Origin: Mytilus californianus
Taxonomy: Eukaryota > Mollusca > Bivalvia > Mytilida > Mytilidae
Direction of reading: 5' to 3'
DNA: 64,000 nucleotides
NCBI RefSeq assembly: GCF_021869535.1
Contig: NW_026262668.1
Span: 25,983,732-26,047,731 of the forward strand
A program made the translations under genes and the position numbers. Under the pieces are notes generated by a model. The model did not search any database and was not told the origin of the DNA. It saw nothing but the letters and a program-made list of their open reading frames with translations. Position 1 is the first letter of the stretch. Every line of letters starts with the position of its first letter. Positions 45,353 through 58,332 of the stretch are shown in pieces.

Positions 45353-48300
45353 CTCATTATTTGCCTATCTACATCATATGTCGAACAAAGAATACGACGG
45401 CATATATACTAGTCAACAAAAGTAACGATACACAAGTTTGAACTCCAATTTATCATAAAATATAATAAATAGGAAAAACTGTGAAATTACCTAAGAAAAA
45501 ACATTCATTTGCAAAGCAAATGCACATGATTAAAAGAATCTGACCAAATTTGAAAGTGAGAAAATATCGTGTTATTGAACACAGGGGTTAAATTTATTTA
45601 GCGGAAAATGATGACAAAAGTCGGTACTTAAATCGAAGATATGAATTAAGTATACAAATATCTGCAAAGGCATTCAAAATTTTAAGCAGACCATGTTTAA
45701 GTTTTTTTTTTTTTTTTTTTGAAAGTGACCATGTTTAAGTTTAGAGTTTTAAGTTCTTATATCGATTTTTGAATTTTTGGGTGAAAATACGATTTTTGAA
45801 ATAACAAAAATTGCAACAACAAAAAATCGCATATTTGCCTTAAATCAATGGTTTTGATAAGAAAAAAACACTCTGTAAATATTAGACCAATTGGGCAATT
45901 ATTTACCTTGGTCCAGTGTATCCAATTTTATTATATATGGAAAATACATTGCCTTGTATCGTTTCTTTTGTTGACTAGTATAGTTTGGAAAGCAGAGTTA
46001 AAGTTTACTCGCTATTACATGAAAGTAGCCAGAGGTACTGGTTAAAGATGTCCTACTCTTTTAATTATCATAATATGGTATCATTATAATTTTTTTACCT
46101 TGAATGCATGTATAAAATAATAATAAAACTGCTCGCCCCCACCCTTTTTCTGTAGTTTCCTGATTTGATATTACACCAACTTCGAATCAATATAGTAATA
46201 TACACTGATGGTCCGTTGAAAAGGTGAGCACCTAGGGTTTTTAGGGTTGACAATTTTAGAAATTTATCGCTAATAAGGGGCCGCAATTGTTTTTTTTTTT
46301 TTTTTATATATATACAAAACATTTTAGACAAAAACCATCTGAAAATCGACATTTTACGACCTACAACGCGATGAAGCTACGATTATTTCGACGTTTTGTG
46401 GAATTTTTTTCAACTAGTACACCACTTTGAATGATGTATACCGTTAAAACGAAGTCGGTGACCAAATTATTTCTATATCATTAAAACGGAAATTTCTGTA
46501 CCAACAACATATTGTTTTTTAAGAAAAATATATGGAATAAAAATTGGAAATTTGATGATTTTAAGACAAATTTAAGAACGTTTTTCGCCGTTTTTTTTGT
46601 GCTTTCTATACAAATGTACACTTATTTTGAAAGAATGCAATCATAATATATCTGAGAAAAAAAAGATAAATGCATTATGTTTTTGATTTTCAGTTAAAGT
46701 TCAACGAGGCAAATTTTAAGAAAATCGGTGATATAGCCTATTTATTGTAACTTGAGTTTAAACGCATACGATACAGTTTTATTCCCACCATGAATTTTTG
46801 GCGAACAGAAGCTATTTTTCACATAGTCAATTTAGATAATTAATAAAAAAATATATCTTCATGTAGTACTTTTTGAGATGAATGGGGTCGAAATTGTAGA
46901 CATTTACTAAAATTTAGATTTCTTTGATACTTCTATCCTATGGACAGACATATCTTAAATTTTTGTTTCAAAGAAAAACACAAGCGGATTTTTGTAAAAG
47001 AATTTGGAATATTTTCTTTACATAAGTAGTGCTCTAAATATGCGTAAACAATATCGTAAAATAGTTCCTTTTTATTAAATTTTCATAATTTTAGAAAAAA
47101 AAGCCGGCATTTCTTGCTGTATATTTATCTAATTTAACAACAAATCATCGTTGATTTGTTCATAAAAATTGGTAAAAATAATCTTCATACATAATCAAGC
47201 CAAATGTCAATTTCAAAAAGAGAGGTCTATGCACTCGTTTTCAAGCTAGTGGTTAAAATCAGTCGAAAATGCATCTTTATCCGATATGTCACAGATTGAC
47301 GTCGCGAAAAATAACAGTTTACGGTAGCAACGTTATGACCTCTCCTGTAAGTTGTAACTGTATCGTATGCCCTTAAATAGTATGTATACTTACTATTGAT
47401 ATGAAGGTCAATACGAAGAAAGCCAACTTGAGATGTAAAGAATCCATGGTGTATTTGAAAATTATGGTTCAATAAGTCGTTAACTTAATGAAATTGGTGC
47501 TTCGGACCCTCCTAAATTCGTTTCTAGTAAACGAAAGATGAAAATTTTACAAGACTGTCATCTCTTTCGAAAGAACTAAATTGCACTGAATTTGAAAAAT
47601 AGTATGTCGATCCTGCCGTAAATTTACTTGATTTTTAGGGTGTATTCTTTGTGTGATAAAGTTTGTACGTATAATTATGCATCATAAACGAGAATAAAAG
47701 AAGATTTGAAGTATACGACAATGACACAGAAACCCAACAACACAAAACCAATGAAAAAAAGCAAAAAAACAAACGACAAATAGAGGCGATCCTGTATGAT
47801 CATCATGATCGTGAAAATAGTACGTTTTTTTAATTGTAGTATTACATGTACGTTATTAATTATTTATTAAACAGTTTTCATTAAAAGACCTGCATCATTT
47901 TCCTCCAAATTGCATGTTGAATAAAACATGTAAAAGTATGCATTGAGAAGTAATCCTTTATCAAACATCCCCCTTTTTGCTAGTGTACAATATAAGTCTT
48001 ACCTTAGAAATGTTTTACATTCAAATAAAACAGTTAAATGTAATACTGAATATAATTTCAACTGCGCTAGTTACATTTTATATGAGATCAACTGAAGTGG
48101 TCACTAAAAAAAAAAAACTTTCCAAAAATGCTATACATATTGGGAAATACTTTCAAGAAATGCTATTTGCTGTACATCATGTAACTGTACTTGTTGCCAC
48201 CGATTGGGGATCTCTGATAACTAACTAATCGGACGTTGATTCTTGCTGCCATCTCTTAACCAAACAATTTCTAACAATTCGCTATTATGTGTATCCCTGT

Positions 48301-48690
48301 TAAAAGTATCTCCATAAGACAAAAACACATAATTTGAAGGGCTTCCAGGATAAGAATACATTTAAGAACTACGAAAGCCGACAATTCTGCAACACTTCTA
48401 AAATTTCAGATTGTTAATGAAACTCCATCCAAGATATTCATATTGTTTGCATGTGTATACGTAATAACAGAAAAAGGTTATGCATCCACTGTCTAGGGTG
48501 ATTGTGGGGTTACGATCTTGTTCTCTATAGCTCTTCAATACAGTTTCTTCTTTTCCTGTTGTTTGGCCAAAACATATACATTTTGTATTTTATATCACTC
48601 AGTACAACCAAACATCTTTTTTAAGACCCGACGGTTACTATCACGCACCACTGTAAACTTTGGGGCGCTTCGGGAAGTATGTATATAGAT
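45353..48690. other. No gene recognised
   Basis: A/T-rich with poly-T runs near 45702-45720 and 46290-46304. Several short ORFs on both strands, none with a recognisable domain. A block at about 47215-47400 is somewhat richer in CpG (GACGTCGCGAAAAATAAC) but shows no gene. Confidence 0.5.
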
Positions 48691-48697
48691 ATTATAT

Positions 48698-48836
48698 AAA
48701 TAACACATAGCTGAGAGGGTGATAGAGCAGATTGTTACCCCGAGAAAACATTGTCAACTGAGGCGAAGCCAAGGTTGACAATTTGTTTTCGAGGGGTAAC
48801 AATCTGCTCTATCATCCTCTCAGATATGTGTTATTC
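48698..48836. mobile_element. Fold-back (hairpin) element, about 140 bp
   Basis: ATAACACATAGCTGAGAGGG... is answered by ...CCTCTCAGATATGTGTTAT. Arms of about 64 bp contain ATAGAGCAGATTGTTACCCC and meet at GAGGCGAAGCC. There is almost no loop, so the element is essentially one long imperfect palindrome. MITE-like and non-coding. Confidence 0.8.
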
Positions 48837-48927
48837 AATTTATTATACTGAATGTTCTGTTTTTACTGTCGATTAAATTTCAAATTCAAAGTAATAAACT
48901 ATGACGTCTTGTACATAACAACCATCC

Positions 48928-49058
48928 GTATTTAATCAAGCGCACACTTGATCAAGCATCTCCGTGAAGGGTAATAGAGTATTTGCCATAGGATAGAGTC
49001 GTATTTAATAAAGCGCACACTTGATCAAGCGTCTCCATGAAGGGTAATAAAGTAAATT
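48928..49058. repeat. Two diverged tandem units of about 80 bp
   Basis: CGTATTTAATNAAGCGCACA, CTTGATCAAGC, TCTCC and TGAAGGGTAATA occur in the same order at 48928 and 49003. TTGATCAAG itself is a near palindrome. Confidence 0.8.
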
Positions 49059-49114
49059 AACACCCTCGTATTAGCCTATCAAAATATGGCATTTTAACGT
49101 GAAGTATAATAAAA

Positions 49115-49300
49115 GAAGATGTGGTATGAGTGCCAATGAGACAACTCTCCATCCAAGTCACAATTTGTAAAAGTAAACCGTTATAGGTCAAAGTACGGCC
49201 TTCAACACGGAGCCTTGGCTCACACCGAAATGCAAGTTATGAAGGGCCCCAAAAATGATTAATATAAAACCATTCAAAATTCTGTTTTACATTTAGACTT
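49115..49300 (+). repeat. Mussel interspersed repeat copy
   Basis: Signature GATGTGGTATGAGTGCCAAT, GAGACAACTCTCCATCCAAG and AGTACGGCCTTCAACACGGA. The subtype matches 57145-57425 more closely than 18205. Confidence 0.8.
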
Positions 49301-49399
49301 AAGTGAAAAGGCGTTGCGGTTCAAATTACAGTAACGTTTTTGTTGTTATACATGACATGATCTTTTGCAAAATGTGTTTTTAATAAACCTAATGAAAAT

Positions 49400-49620
49400 A
49401 GAAATAAAAAGATGTGGTATGAGTGCTAATGACACAACTATCCACCAGAGTCCAAATGACATGCATGTACGCAAAATTAATACAGGTCGTCAACAATGAG
49501 CAAACCCCATACTGTATATTCAGCTTTAAATGGCCCTGACATTACCAAAAAGTGAAACTATTCAAACTAGAAAACCAAAGGCCTGATTTAAAATACAGCC
49601 CTTCATATGCGTATATGAAA
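49400..49620 (+). repeat. Mussel interspersed repeat copy, second subtype
   Basis: Signature GATGTGGTATGAGTGCTAAT, CTATCCACCAGAGTCCAAAT and GAGCAAACCCCATACTGTAT. Diverged. Confidence 0.75.
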
Positions 49621-50039
49621 TCAAACATTAATGGAAAAGAATTTCCAGAATCTTTCCCTCTTAACTTTTTCAGACACCTTTCTGAAATACTTGTAATTGA
49701 ATGAATAGAATATTTTGGGAAAGTTTAACTTTAATAAGTCCTGTTTTTTTTTGAGAATAGTACTAGTCAAGGTTGTTTTAGTAGCTCCCAGGTTTTATCG
49801 AAGTCTCAGCAAATGCTTATAGTATTAATGTTTCCATTACTCTTAATCATGTTAACTTTGTATTTGTAATGATGGCTTCAAAATTATTTGATTATTTATA
49901 CTTTTTACTTTTTTTTATGGCCATTACATTAATAAACTAACGGAGACAAATTTCTGGAAATATAGATATATAAAATTGAAAATCATATATAAAACCGTGT
50001 ATTGGTATGTCAAAACTGACTTGCCTTTATTGCAATTGG

Positions 50040-50115
50040 AAACTCCAGATTGATTGGTTGATTTTTGGTGTTCAACGCCATTTTCAGTACCATTGGTTAT
50101 ACCGTGCCGGCTAGT
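50040..50115. repeat. Truncated SINE-like repeat
   Basis: GATTGGTTGATTTTTGGTGT, TCAACGCCATTTTCAGTACC corresponds to the start of the repeat at 32195, with about 75 bp kept. Confidence 0.6.
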
Positions 50116-51130
50116 TTGTTTTTTCAATAACATACAGTCACTACATTGTTTTCAAATTACAACTTTTTCATTTTTTCTAGTTTTTAAAAAGAATCAATCT
50201 ATTTTTTTTCACACTCCCTATTAAAACTTTTTTTTTAAGACACCAGATTGAAAAAAAACGTCCCCCTACAAAACATAAACGTTCGATGTCTTATACTATT
50301 TGTATTAATACATCTTTGATATTCTTGGTTATTTCCATGCTTGGAGATAGTTGGCTATTTTTTGCCAAAGTCACGTTCAGGCTAAATATCTGTTTCTCTT
50401 TTAGACCTTCAAATGAACGATTCTTGCTGTTTGGTAACAAGCTTAATCTGGCCAAGACACACGATTAAGGGCGTTTTTTAAACTTGTTGTGTGCCAAATA
50501 CATATATGTCTTTAATTGTCAGTGCATGCTTAATAAAAAAAAAAGGATATAGGTTATCTATCCCCGACACAAAATCAGTACATGCACAGTAAAAAACACA
50601 AAAAGCTAACGAACAGCGCCTTTATAGCTGTTCTTCATTTCAAAGTCAAAGTGAAGACTTCAACACGGAGCAAAAACTCTCACCTCATTGCAAGTTTTAG
50701 ACGGTCCCTATCACCGGTTTGAGAGTAATTCTTTGACAACTGACGATCACGCCACACCTGTGAATTGAAGAATAAAAAAAACCATGGAGTAATATCAATT
50801 ATCCGGCAAAGAAATCAAACTTTTACTGTCATAATGTAGCCCGACAATCACACTAAAGACTGCAAAAACAATACAAACATTAAGACAACCACGGTTTTAT
50901 ATGTTTAATATTCGTCGAAATTCATTTCAGCTCATCACTTTATCATGTTTATAAAATACCACCGAGTCAAATTTGATTTATGTATATCTATTATGCTTTC
51001 ATTTTGCTAGAGGTTTTCATAAAAAAAAAAAAAACAACAAAAAAAAAAAACAACAAAAAAAAAACGCATCCCGTCAATAATAATCAAGATTTTTATGATA
51101 ATCCTGATTTATACTCAAGTAATACGAAAA
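50116..51130. other. No gene recognised
   Basis: A/T-rich; an A-rich run broken by CAAC lies at about 51020-51063. Nothing else identified. Confidence 0.5.
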
Positions 51131-51133
51131 CAG

Positions 51134-51742
51134 ACGTGTAAGTACGACTTCCTGGTATGATAAGGAAGTACTTAATATTGAACACTTCGCAAAGTAAGTA
51201 ATTCTGTTTTCGTTATAAATTTTGCATATTCCAAAAATGTCAATTAACACGAATCACGAATGTCATTCAATCCTTGAAATAGTTTCCTTCCCATGTTATC
51301 ACCAATGCAAGCACTTGATTTATATTTCTTGGTTCTTCTTTTTAATTTGATATTCTAGGTGGCAGGGGGATTTTTAACATTTTCATCTGTTTCTATGCAT
51401 GCTTAATTTTTTTTTCTCGGCTTCGCAAAAAATCAAATGGTCGACTTTTAATTATATCTTACATCTTTTCACAAAAATTGTGAAATTGGCAGTTTTCGAT
51501 CAACACCTGTCCGTTTAACGAAAAGAATAATATGTCCGCTAGGATCGCATAGAGATTTGCATCAACTGGTGAAAACCCATGAAAGAAAACATGTAAAAGA
51601 AAAAAAGAAAAAAATGTCTCGTTTTCAGTTACGTTGTTGATAAATGCAAAAATAATAACGATAAAGGATTACTTACTTTGCCAAGTGTCAAAGATTAAGT
51701 ACCTCATTAGAATACAAGGAAGTCACACTAACGCGTTTGTAT
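51134..51742. mobile_element. TIR element of about 0.6 kb
   Basis: The left arm 51134-51206 (containing AACACTTCGCAAAGTAAGTA) is matched in inverted orientation by 51663-51742 (TTACTTACTTTGCCAAGTGT). Identity is moderate. The interior is A/T-rich without coding capacity. Unknown family. Confidence 0.55.
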
Positions 51743-52264
51743 CCAATCATTCGAGTATGACATAATGGGGTCGATGGCCGTGTATATATAACACACCTAT
51801 TCAAACTATTGCCTGACGAATGTTGGATGATGGAATATAATATAGGCCTCTAGTCCAAAATGTAGTGCAATCTTTTTTTACCATACATGGTCTTAACTTT
51901 GTCCTAACATAACTAAGGTAAACGCAGTTAAGAAAAAAATCCTTAATTCACATTTGATTAGTTACTATGGCAAACGATGACAAAATTAGTATATTTTGTA
52001 AACTTCTTGATTTTACTTGTTTTGTTTTTCAACTTTAAAGTATATATTTGATTGGGCACACTAAAATAACAACCTTATATTTGGTAAGATTATGTAAATT
52101 TGAATAAGTATACACCCTTCTTAAACATTTTAAAAGCGGTTTAAGAATGGATTCGATGTTAGTGGCACGAGAGGTGCAACGGTCAAAAGAACTTATATCA
52201 ACCAATCTCATGAGTGTATGTAATGACGGGAAAAACAATAATAAATTTTCGTCATTTTACTTCG

Positions 52265-53400
52265 AGCAGTTGGCCCGAGAACACAGTTATTTCGTAGTGC
52301 ATTTCTTTTAGACAATAAAGTCAAATTAAAATAATCGCACCTGCTCTATCTCAAAAAGATTTTTACAGTGTAGTGTACTACTATTGGGACAAATAATATC
52401 AAAATTATAGAAAAGTCTACCAGCTCTAACTCAAAATATTGACAATTCTATGTTAAGGGGGTCTAAAATTCAGTTTGACAGCTTCAGACATTCTAGTTTT
52501 TGACCTTTTTTAACTGGACCAAATCACTACTTAACATAAAGATTCAGCACCCAAATTTTTTTAACATGTGATTTCACACCCTTACTTAATATTTCATGCA
52601 TAAAATATAAAGAAATAAATTTGGAAAGTGTATTAAAAAAATTATACACTGTCCACACTAGGGACTATATTTGTAGACAACGAAAATCTAAGGACGATAA
52701 ATGTGTCCTCGGACGGACCTAATAGTATATAAAGACTTGACCAATTCTAATAAAACTTTGCATGACCTAAGCTTAGGGAATAATAAGATAGTTGGCCAAG
52801 TTTCATGGCCATAGTATATATATTATAGAAACTATGGCAATTTTAATATTGAAATTTGATTGTTTAATTTTGACGTTTAAATCAAATAATTTCAACTATC
52901 AAGATTTGGGCTTAAAAATTTCAAATATTGCAAAAATTTGCTTTTTAAATGCTCTTAAATATAATATATTAAGTATTAAAAGCAACTGAACACTCATTTG
53001 ATTTATCAGATTTATTACAATTATTTAAAAGTCAAATTTATATGAGCCTGTGCCTGAAAATAGAGATTTTCGAATTAAGGGGAGCCTTTCAGAAACATGC
53101 ATTTCTTTCAACCAATTTGAAGTTTTTGAAGTTTTTTACTATAACTTATTCTTTCATATGTATTAAATGTACTTTAAATGGAAAGAAAAGTTACAAAAAG
53201 CATACCAAATGAGTATAAAATGGTCTTAGGCTATGTAAGACTGAAAATTATTTAGTGTCAATTAGCACATATTTACATATAAAAATGCATACAGAAGCTA
53301 TAAGAAATGGAAATTTGTTACTTTGTGCTCAGTTCTATGCTAAGATGTCATGATACAAGACGTCTAATTGCAAAGGAACTCTTGCATTCAACATTTTTTG
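52265..53400 (-). repeat. Interspersed repeat R1, copy B (inverted)
   Basis: Reverse-complement match to 16500-17600: GGCCCGAGAACACAG, TTCAACTATCAAGATTTGGG and GAGCCTGTGCCTGAAAATAG occur in the mirrored order. A further fragment of its end (GGCCCGAGAACACAGTTATT) recurs at 54009. Confidence 0.65.
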
Positions 53401-54627
53401 CAGACAGTATGATCTGATGCACAGTTTTTTTCACTTTTCAATGGAAAACTTGCATGTAGTTTTAGTCTCAACTGGCATATATTTGAACCACATACTATCC
53501 TACAGAAGAATATAAAGGTAGTATATGAAAAGGATAAGGTGCACAGATCATTGTCAAGTGTTTTTTTTTTACAGATTTAGTGAATTTTTTATGATAGACT
53601 ACACATTCTATGTTCAAAGCTCTTCACATTTCACATACATTAAACAGGCCGTTCGACCAGGGCCTAAATACAACATATTTTGCACATTTTTTCTGTGATA
53701 ATCTACTTTTCTCTATATTCAGAGTTCACAAATGGTTAATAGAATTTGAATTAATCATAGAAACACAAATATCAAAGCATAAAAAGCTGTCAGATAGAAA
53801 GTCAGCATGCCTCTTAGGCTTAAAAATGAAAATTGCTTTAAAATGCTTATTTCAGTCGTATAATGTCAAAATGGGACATTTTAACAGAATTTCTTTCAAA
53901 TAAAGATGTAAATCCTTTACTTTTATTGAGTTTGACAAATTGAAACCAGCAAACAATTCAGGGACGTTGCCAAAGTACAGAATCTACATTTCCTGAATTC
54001 ATCTCTTAGGCCCGAGAACACAGTTATTTTGTAGTGCATTTCATACTGACAATCAAACACACCTGTCTATCTGACAGGAGAACTAGAATTCGAATTACTC
54101 AAGTTATGCTTACTAAAGATAAACTTGCAACATGCCATCATTCGGCTGCATGTCAGTATTATCGTACTTTAATTTTGAACTGATATAGGTGAGGGCGCTG
54201 GCGCCATGTTGTTGACTTTTGAAAAAAGATTTAAGTTTTAAAACGATGTTTGACAATGTTATATTTGAAATAATTTAATGTATGTTTAATAATCGTTGAA
54301 ATTTGCGCATTATCCTATGGACGATTATCAGAAGCATAGGTTGAACATGCATTGGTATCTAATTTCATTAAAAAAAAATATTGACTGAAGTTGGTCCCAC
54401 AGGAATTCCAATTTAATCATCAATACAATTCACCGCGTTTCAATTGTCATCTTTTCAGCAAATATCACTCTAATTAATAATTTTAGTCAACCATGATTAC
54501 AAAACATGCGTGTACTGTATCTGATCAGACAGAAAAGGAAAACATTGACTCGTCTATTTATTCACATAAAATATCAACACATTGATCGATCGAACTAATA
54601 TACACATCTACCATCTATTAAATATAA
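53401..54627. other. No gene recognised
   Basis: A/T-rich with one R1 fragment at 54009-54080. The 97-codon ORF at 53610 has no recognisable domain. A splice or truncation point for the retrotransposon downstream was not found. Confidence 0.45.
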
Positions 54628-55464
54628 GTGGAAGAGAGACAATTGATACGTGATAAGACTACAAATGATAAGACCATTAGTTTAGGTACTTTAGTCCTTC
54701 TCAAGAAACATGAGAAAGGACGATGTAAAATTTATGACAATTGGAAGCCAACACCTTATAAAGTTGTCGACAAATTAAATGACAATGTTTATGGTATTCA
54801 ACTAGCAGATGGATCTGGTCCAATCAGAAACGTCACCAGAACTGAAATTCTGGATACAGGTACTCAAACTGCTGAAAAAGAAAACGCTGAAGACAGCGAT
54901 TCATTTTCTGAGGAGTGGGATGGATATTTAGAAATATCTCATATTCCAGAGACAGGAACTCTATTAGACAAGACTGCAGAAAGTGAAACAAAAGAAGATT
55001 CTAATACCGTAACAGCTGATAAAACAAAGAAGAATTATGATACCGTGTTAACCGACAAAACAAGGAAGAATTCTGATACCGTGTTATTTGACAAAACAAG
55101 GAAGTATACAGATTCAGTGTTATCTGATGATTTAAGTGATTCTTCAACTGAGATTCAAGATCAACCAGTTCGTAGGAAGACAACTCGTTCATCAGCAGGA
55201 AAGCATTCAAACCTGTATAAATTACCGAAATCTGTGTTGAACCATAATAAAGTTCATACTCAAGAAAATTCTGTGTTTTGTGAAAATAAGTCTGAATATC
55301 AAAATGTGTTGGTGAAATCTGAAAAATGTGACCAACAAGTAAGCAATTTAGTGAATTTCGAGGAGTTAGGACAAGCAATGGGTGCACTAGGAGAAAGTCT
55401 AGGGAAATCACTGGGACAGAATCTGAAAGAAGTTTGGCTGAAAAACAATCACTTTAACAATTAA
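54628..55464 (+). CDS. 3' end of a Ty3/gypsy-type pol gene: integrase C-terminal domain plus tail
   Basis: The first 75 residues read SLGTLVLLKKHEKGRCKIYD, NWKPTPYKVV and a GSGPIRNVTRTEIL segment. This is the small SH3/GPY-F-like DNA-binding domain that follows the catalytic core of gypsy-type integrases. The remaining about 200 residues are hydrophilic, with three 12-residue tandem repeats at about 131-166 (pattern DKTRKNSDTVLF) and a C-terminus with LG/SLG repeats. Integrase inserts retrotransposon cDNA into host DNA; the catalytic core, reverse transcriptase, protease and gag are all missing, so this is a truncated fragment, even though the remaining frame is open for 278 codons. The ATG used here is arbitrary, since the true protein would start far upstream. 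Confidence 0.75.
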   Translation: MEERQLIRDKTTNDKTISLGTLVLLKKHEKGRCKIYDNWKPTPYKVVDKLNDNVYGIQLADGSGPIRNVTRTEILDTGTQTAEKENAEDSDSFSEEWDGYLEISHIPETGTLLDKTAESETKEDSNTVTADKTKKNYDTVLTDKTRKNSDTVLFDKTRKYTDSVLSDDLSDSSTEIQDQPVRRKTTRSSAGKHSNLYKLPKSVLNHNKVHTQENSVFCENKSEYQNVLVKSEKCDQQVSNLVNFEELGQAMGALGESLGKSLGQNLKEVWLKNNHFNN

Positions 55465-56380
55465 GATTTGAACACTGTTTTGTACATTTACATTTTAGAT
55501 TTTATTTTCAAATTGTATTCATATGATGTTTGTTTATATATCGGAAAAAATACAAGGAAAAAATAATATAAAGAAAAATGTAAAAAAAATATTTTGATCA
55601 TTTTTTTATTTTATTGTTGAAGGCAACAATTTGGAAACAAGGAAGATTTGTAGCATGAGAGATTGAGATTTTGATAATTTTTTAGATTGAATTGTTTCCC
55701 TTTGTATAGTTATTGAAATTTAGTTGGAAATTATTTTTATTCTAAAATAATTACTATTTAGTGATTAAGATATTCAAAGAATATATAAAAAGAAGATAAA
55801 GATAAAAATAAATAGATTTTAATTTTATTGTAAAAAGAGATTTTTGATACCCTCGTAGGTTAAAGTTGACTGCGATTGCGCAGATAATAGCGTGGGTAGT
55901 TAAAAGAGGTTGACATTTATTTTTGTCACTCACTGACAAGTTTTTGGGAACGCAATGTGACGTGTGTAATTGGAAACAGAATTGTGAACATTCAAATATT
56001 GTAAGTTGAATTATGATTATTATGAAGTAATATTATATGTTTAAAACAAGTTTTTATCATAGTAAACTTTCGAGTGAGAAGCATATCACGTGTAGCATGT
56101 GGTTTAGGTGAAAAACGATAATTTAAGTTGTTACACGTTTAAGACAGTTTTAGAATAAAGATATAGAAGTTATTAAAATCATAATTCATTCACAAGTTGT
56201 AAGTTTGGTTATGGAGAAGCTATTTGGATTTTTAGTATTATAATTGTATACTAATTTCTCTGTAACATTATGTTTATGAGAATAAAAATATTCGTATTCG
56301 GAACTTCTTGCTCAAATATCCATATGTAAATGATATAAGTCGATAACAGTCCATTCTGTAAAATATTGGACAGGTCTGAG
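55465..56380 (+). other. Presumed 3' untranslated region or LTR of the retrotransposon fragment
   Basis: A/T-rich sequence after the pol stop. A purine-rich stretch, GGAAACAAGGAAG, near 55632 could be a polypurine tract, and AATAAA-type motifs occur near 56153 and 56281. There is no second LTR in the window, so boundaries cannot be set. Confidence 0.35.
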
Positions 56381-56699
56381 GCCGCAGGCTTATATATTAC
56401 TTAAAACATAGTTTTACATGTAAACTAGGTGAAAAAGAAATCAAATAAAAACTTTTGTTAGGATTTATTTTCATCAAGTGTGTAAATTGTTTTATGGATA
56501 AACTTTATTAATATTATCTTACATGTTGGCCCCTTCTAAACAGTAGCTCAACTTAAACAATAGACAAAAATAAACTACAGCTGAAGGTAAACAACATGTA
56601 TAGCTACACGTACATGAAGACACAGTGCATGTGTATCATGCTGTGTGCGTGTCTAGGACTATATTTTCCGTGAATACCTTCATTTACCGGATTTGTAAT

Positions 56700-56950
56700 A
56701 ACATAAGCAACTCGACGGGTGCCACATGTGGAGCAGGATCTGCTTACCCTTCCGGAGCACCTGAGATCACCCCCAGTTTTTGGTGGGGTTCGTGTTACTA
56801 AGTCTTTAGTTTTCTATGTTGTGTCATCTGTACTATTACTTGTCTGTTTGTCTTTTTATTTTTGGCCATGACGTTGTCAGTTTGTTTTCGATCTATGAGT
56901 TTGACTGTCCCTCTGGTATCTTTCGTCCCTCTTTCACATGCGTTTGGTGT
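56700..56950 (+). repeat. Mussel interspersed repeat (3'-end type)
   Basis: GTGGAGCAGGATCTGCTTAC, CCTTCCGGAGCACCTGAGAT and TTTGACTGTCCCTCTGGTAT in order. I recognise this as one of the most frequent mussel repeats. A diverged piece in opposite orientation lies at 62920-63010. Confidence 0.8.
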
Positions 56951-57144
56951 CTCAAAATGGATAAAGACGATGAAAGTATATTCTTAATGCAAAAAAAGAA
57001 GAAATTGATGTCGTATATATAGTGATTGTGTTGTTTTAAACACTGGATTTAAATCAAATGTGTATTCAGATATTTCCGATTTCAGTGCGGACAACGAGGA
57101 GGATATAGTTATAGCAGCTAATAAAGGCAAGTTTATACAATGTA

Positions 57145-57425
57145 TATAGATATAAGAAGATGTGGTATGAGTGCCAATGAGACAACTCTCCATCCAAGAT
57201 ACAATTTGTGAAAGTAAACCATTATAGGTCAAAGTACGGCCTTCAACACGGTGACTTGGCTCACACCGAACAACAAGCTATAAAGGGCCCCAAAAATTTC
57301 TAGTGTAAAACCATTCAAACAGGAAAACCAACGGTCTAATCTATATAAAAAACGAGAAACGAGAAACACTTATGAACCACATCAACAAACGACAACCACT
57401 AAACATCAGGTTCTACCTTTGCGAT
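57145..57425 (+). repeat. Mussel interspersed repeat copy
   Basis: GATGTGGTATGAGTGCCAAT, AGTACGGCCTTCAACACGGT and AAACGACAACCACTAAACAT. Longer than the 49115 copy and of the same subtype. Confidence 0.8.
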
Positions 57426-57904
57426 CTAAACTAAAGTGAAATGTTTGAAACTGTTCATAAATACATTGGAATGAAACAAATGTAATTCGTTATTTGATGT
57501 TATGTATAGTCAAAATACTTTAATTAATAACTCCACCCCCTCCCCTTTTCAATCAATTCCATGCAAGAAAGGTTTTTATGTTCAAATTTATATATCACAA
57601 TTACAAACTGTCTAAAACGTATATTAAACAAACACATGATTAAATTAGCACCTACGTTATATTAAACAAACATATGATTAAATTAGCACCTACGTTTATT
57701 TAATTTCAAGATAGTACATCGGTTTCTAACAAATCGTTCACTCCGAACAAAGTGCGAATCGGACACATGATTTATTTCTTTAACCTGGGGTAACGTGTTC
57801 CTTTGTTCTGTTACCATATTCATCGTCGTTGATAAGCGAAGTTTTACATTATATTCCGTAACAGACAATAATATCAATTTATTTAAATAAAAAAAAAAAA
57901 AACA

Positions 57905-58024
57905 ACTTTCAAATCAACGCCGACACCTGAAAATTATATAAAATCCCTAGTTCATGAAGCAAGTTCTCGATTTGCACTTGGTACACAGGGTGATGTTAAG
58001 GTTGTTAATCAAATTCTTGATTAG
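57905..58024 (+). other. Short coding-like stretch
   Basis: One frame reads TPENYIKSLVHEASSRFAL and on to VVNQILD before TAG, with composition unlike the surrounding A/T-rich DNA. It may be a gene or retroelement remnant. No family was recognised. Confidence 0.25.
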
Positions 58025-58332
58025 CTATTTTGTCCAAGGAACAATATGTGGCTTGCACATCAACACTTGGTAAAACATTTACTTCAGATGAACGATTTTC
58101 TCATCATTATGATAATATAATTATTTTACTTGTGGTCCTTGTATTGCGACATGATGTGTCAAGCGTTAGAAGCATTATTTATTCTTTTTATTTCCCTTGT
58201 TGCTGAAAATGATATTCGGAAGAAAAAGAGAAGAGGGCGATTTTTATATCCAAAGAAGAAGAAGATAAATCTTTTGCAAAAGGAAATGCCTAAAAGCACA
58301 AAAAATTGGTTGATTTTTTTGTGTCCTTGAAC

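Noticed and set aside
57683..57877. 64-codon minus-strand ORF
   Set aside because: Composition is somewhat protein-like, but there is no domain, no splice partner and no repeat match to support it.
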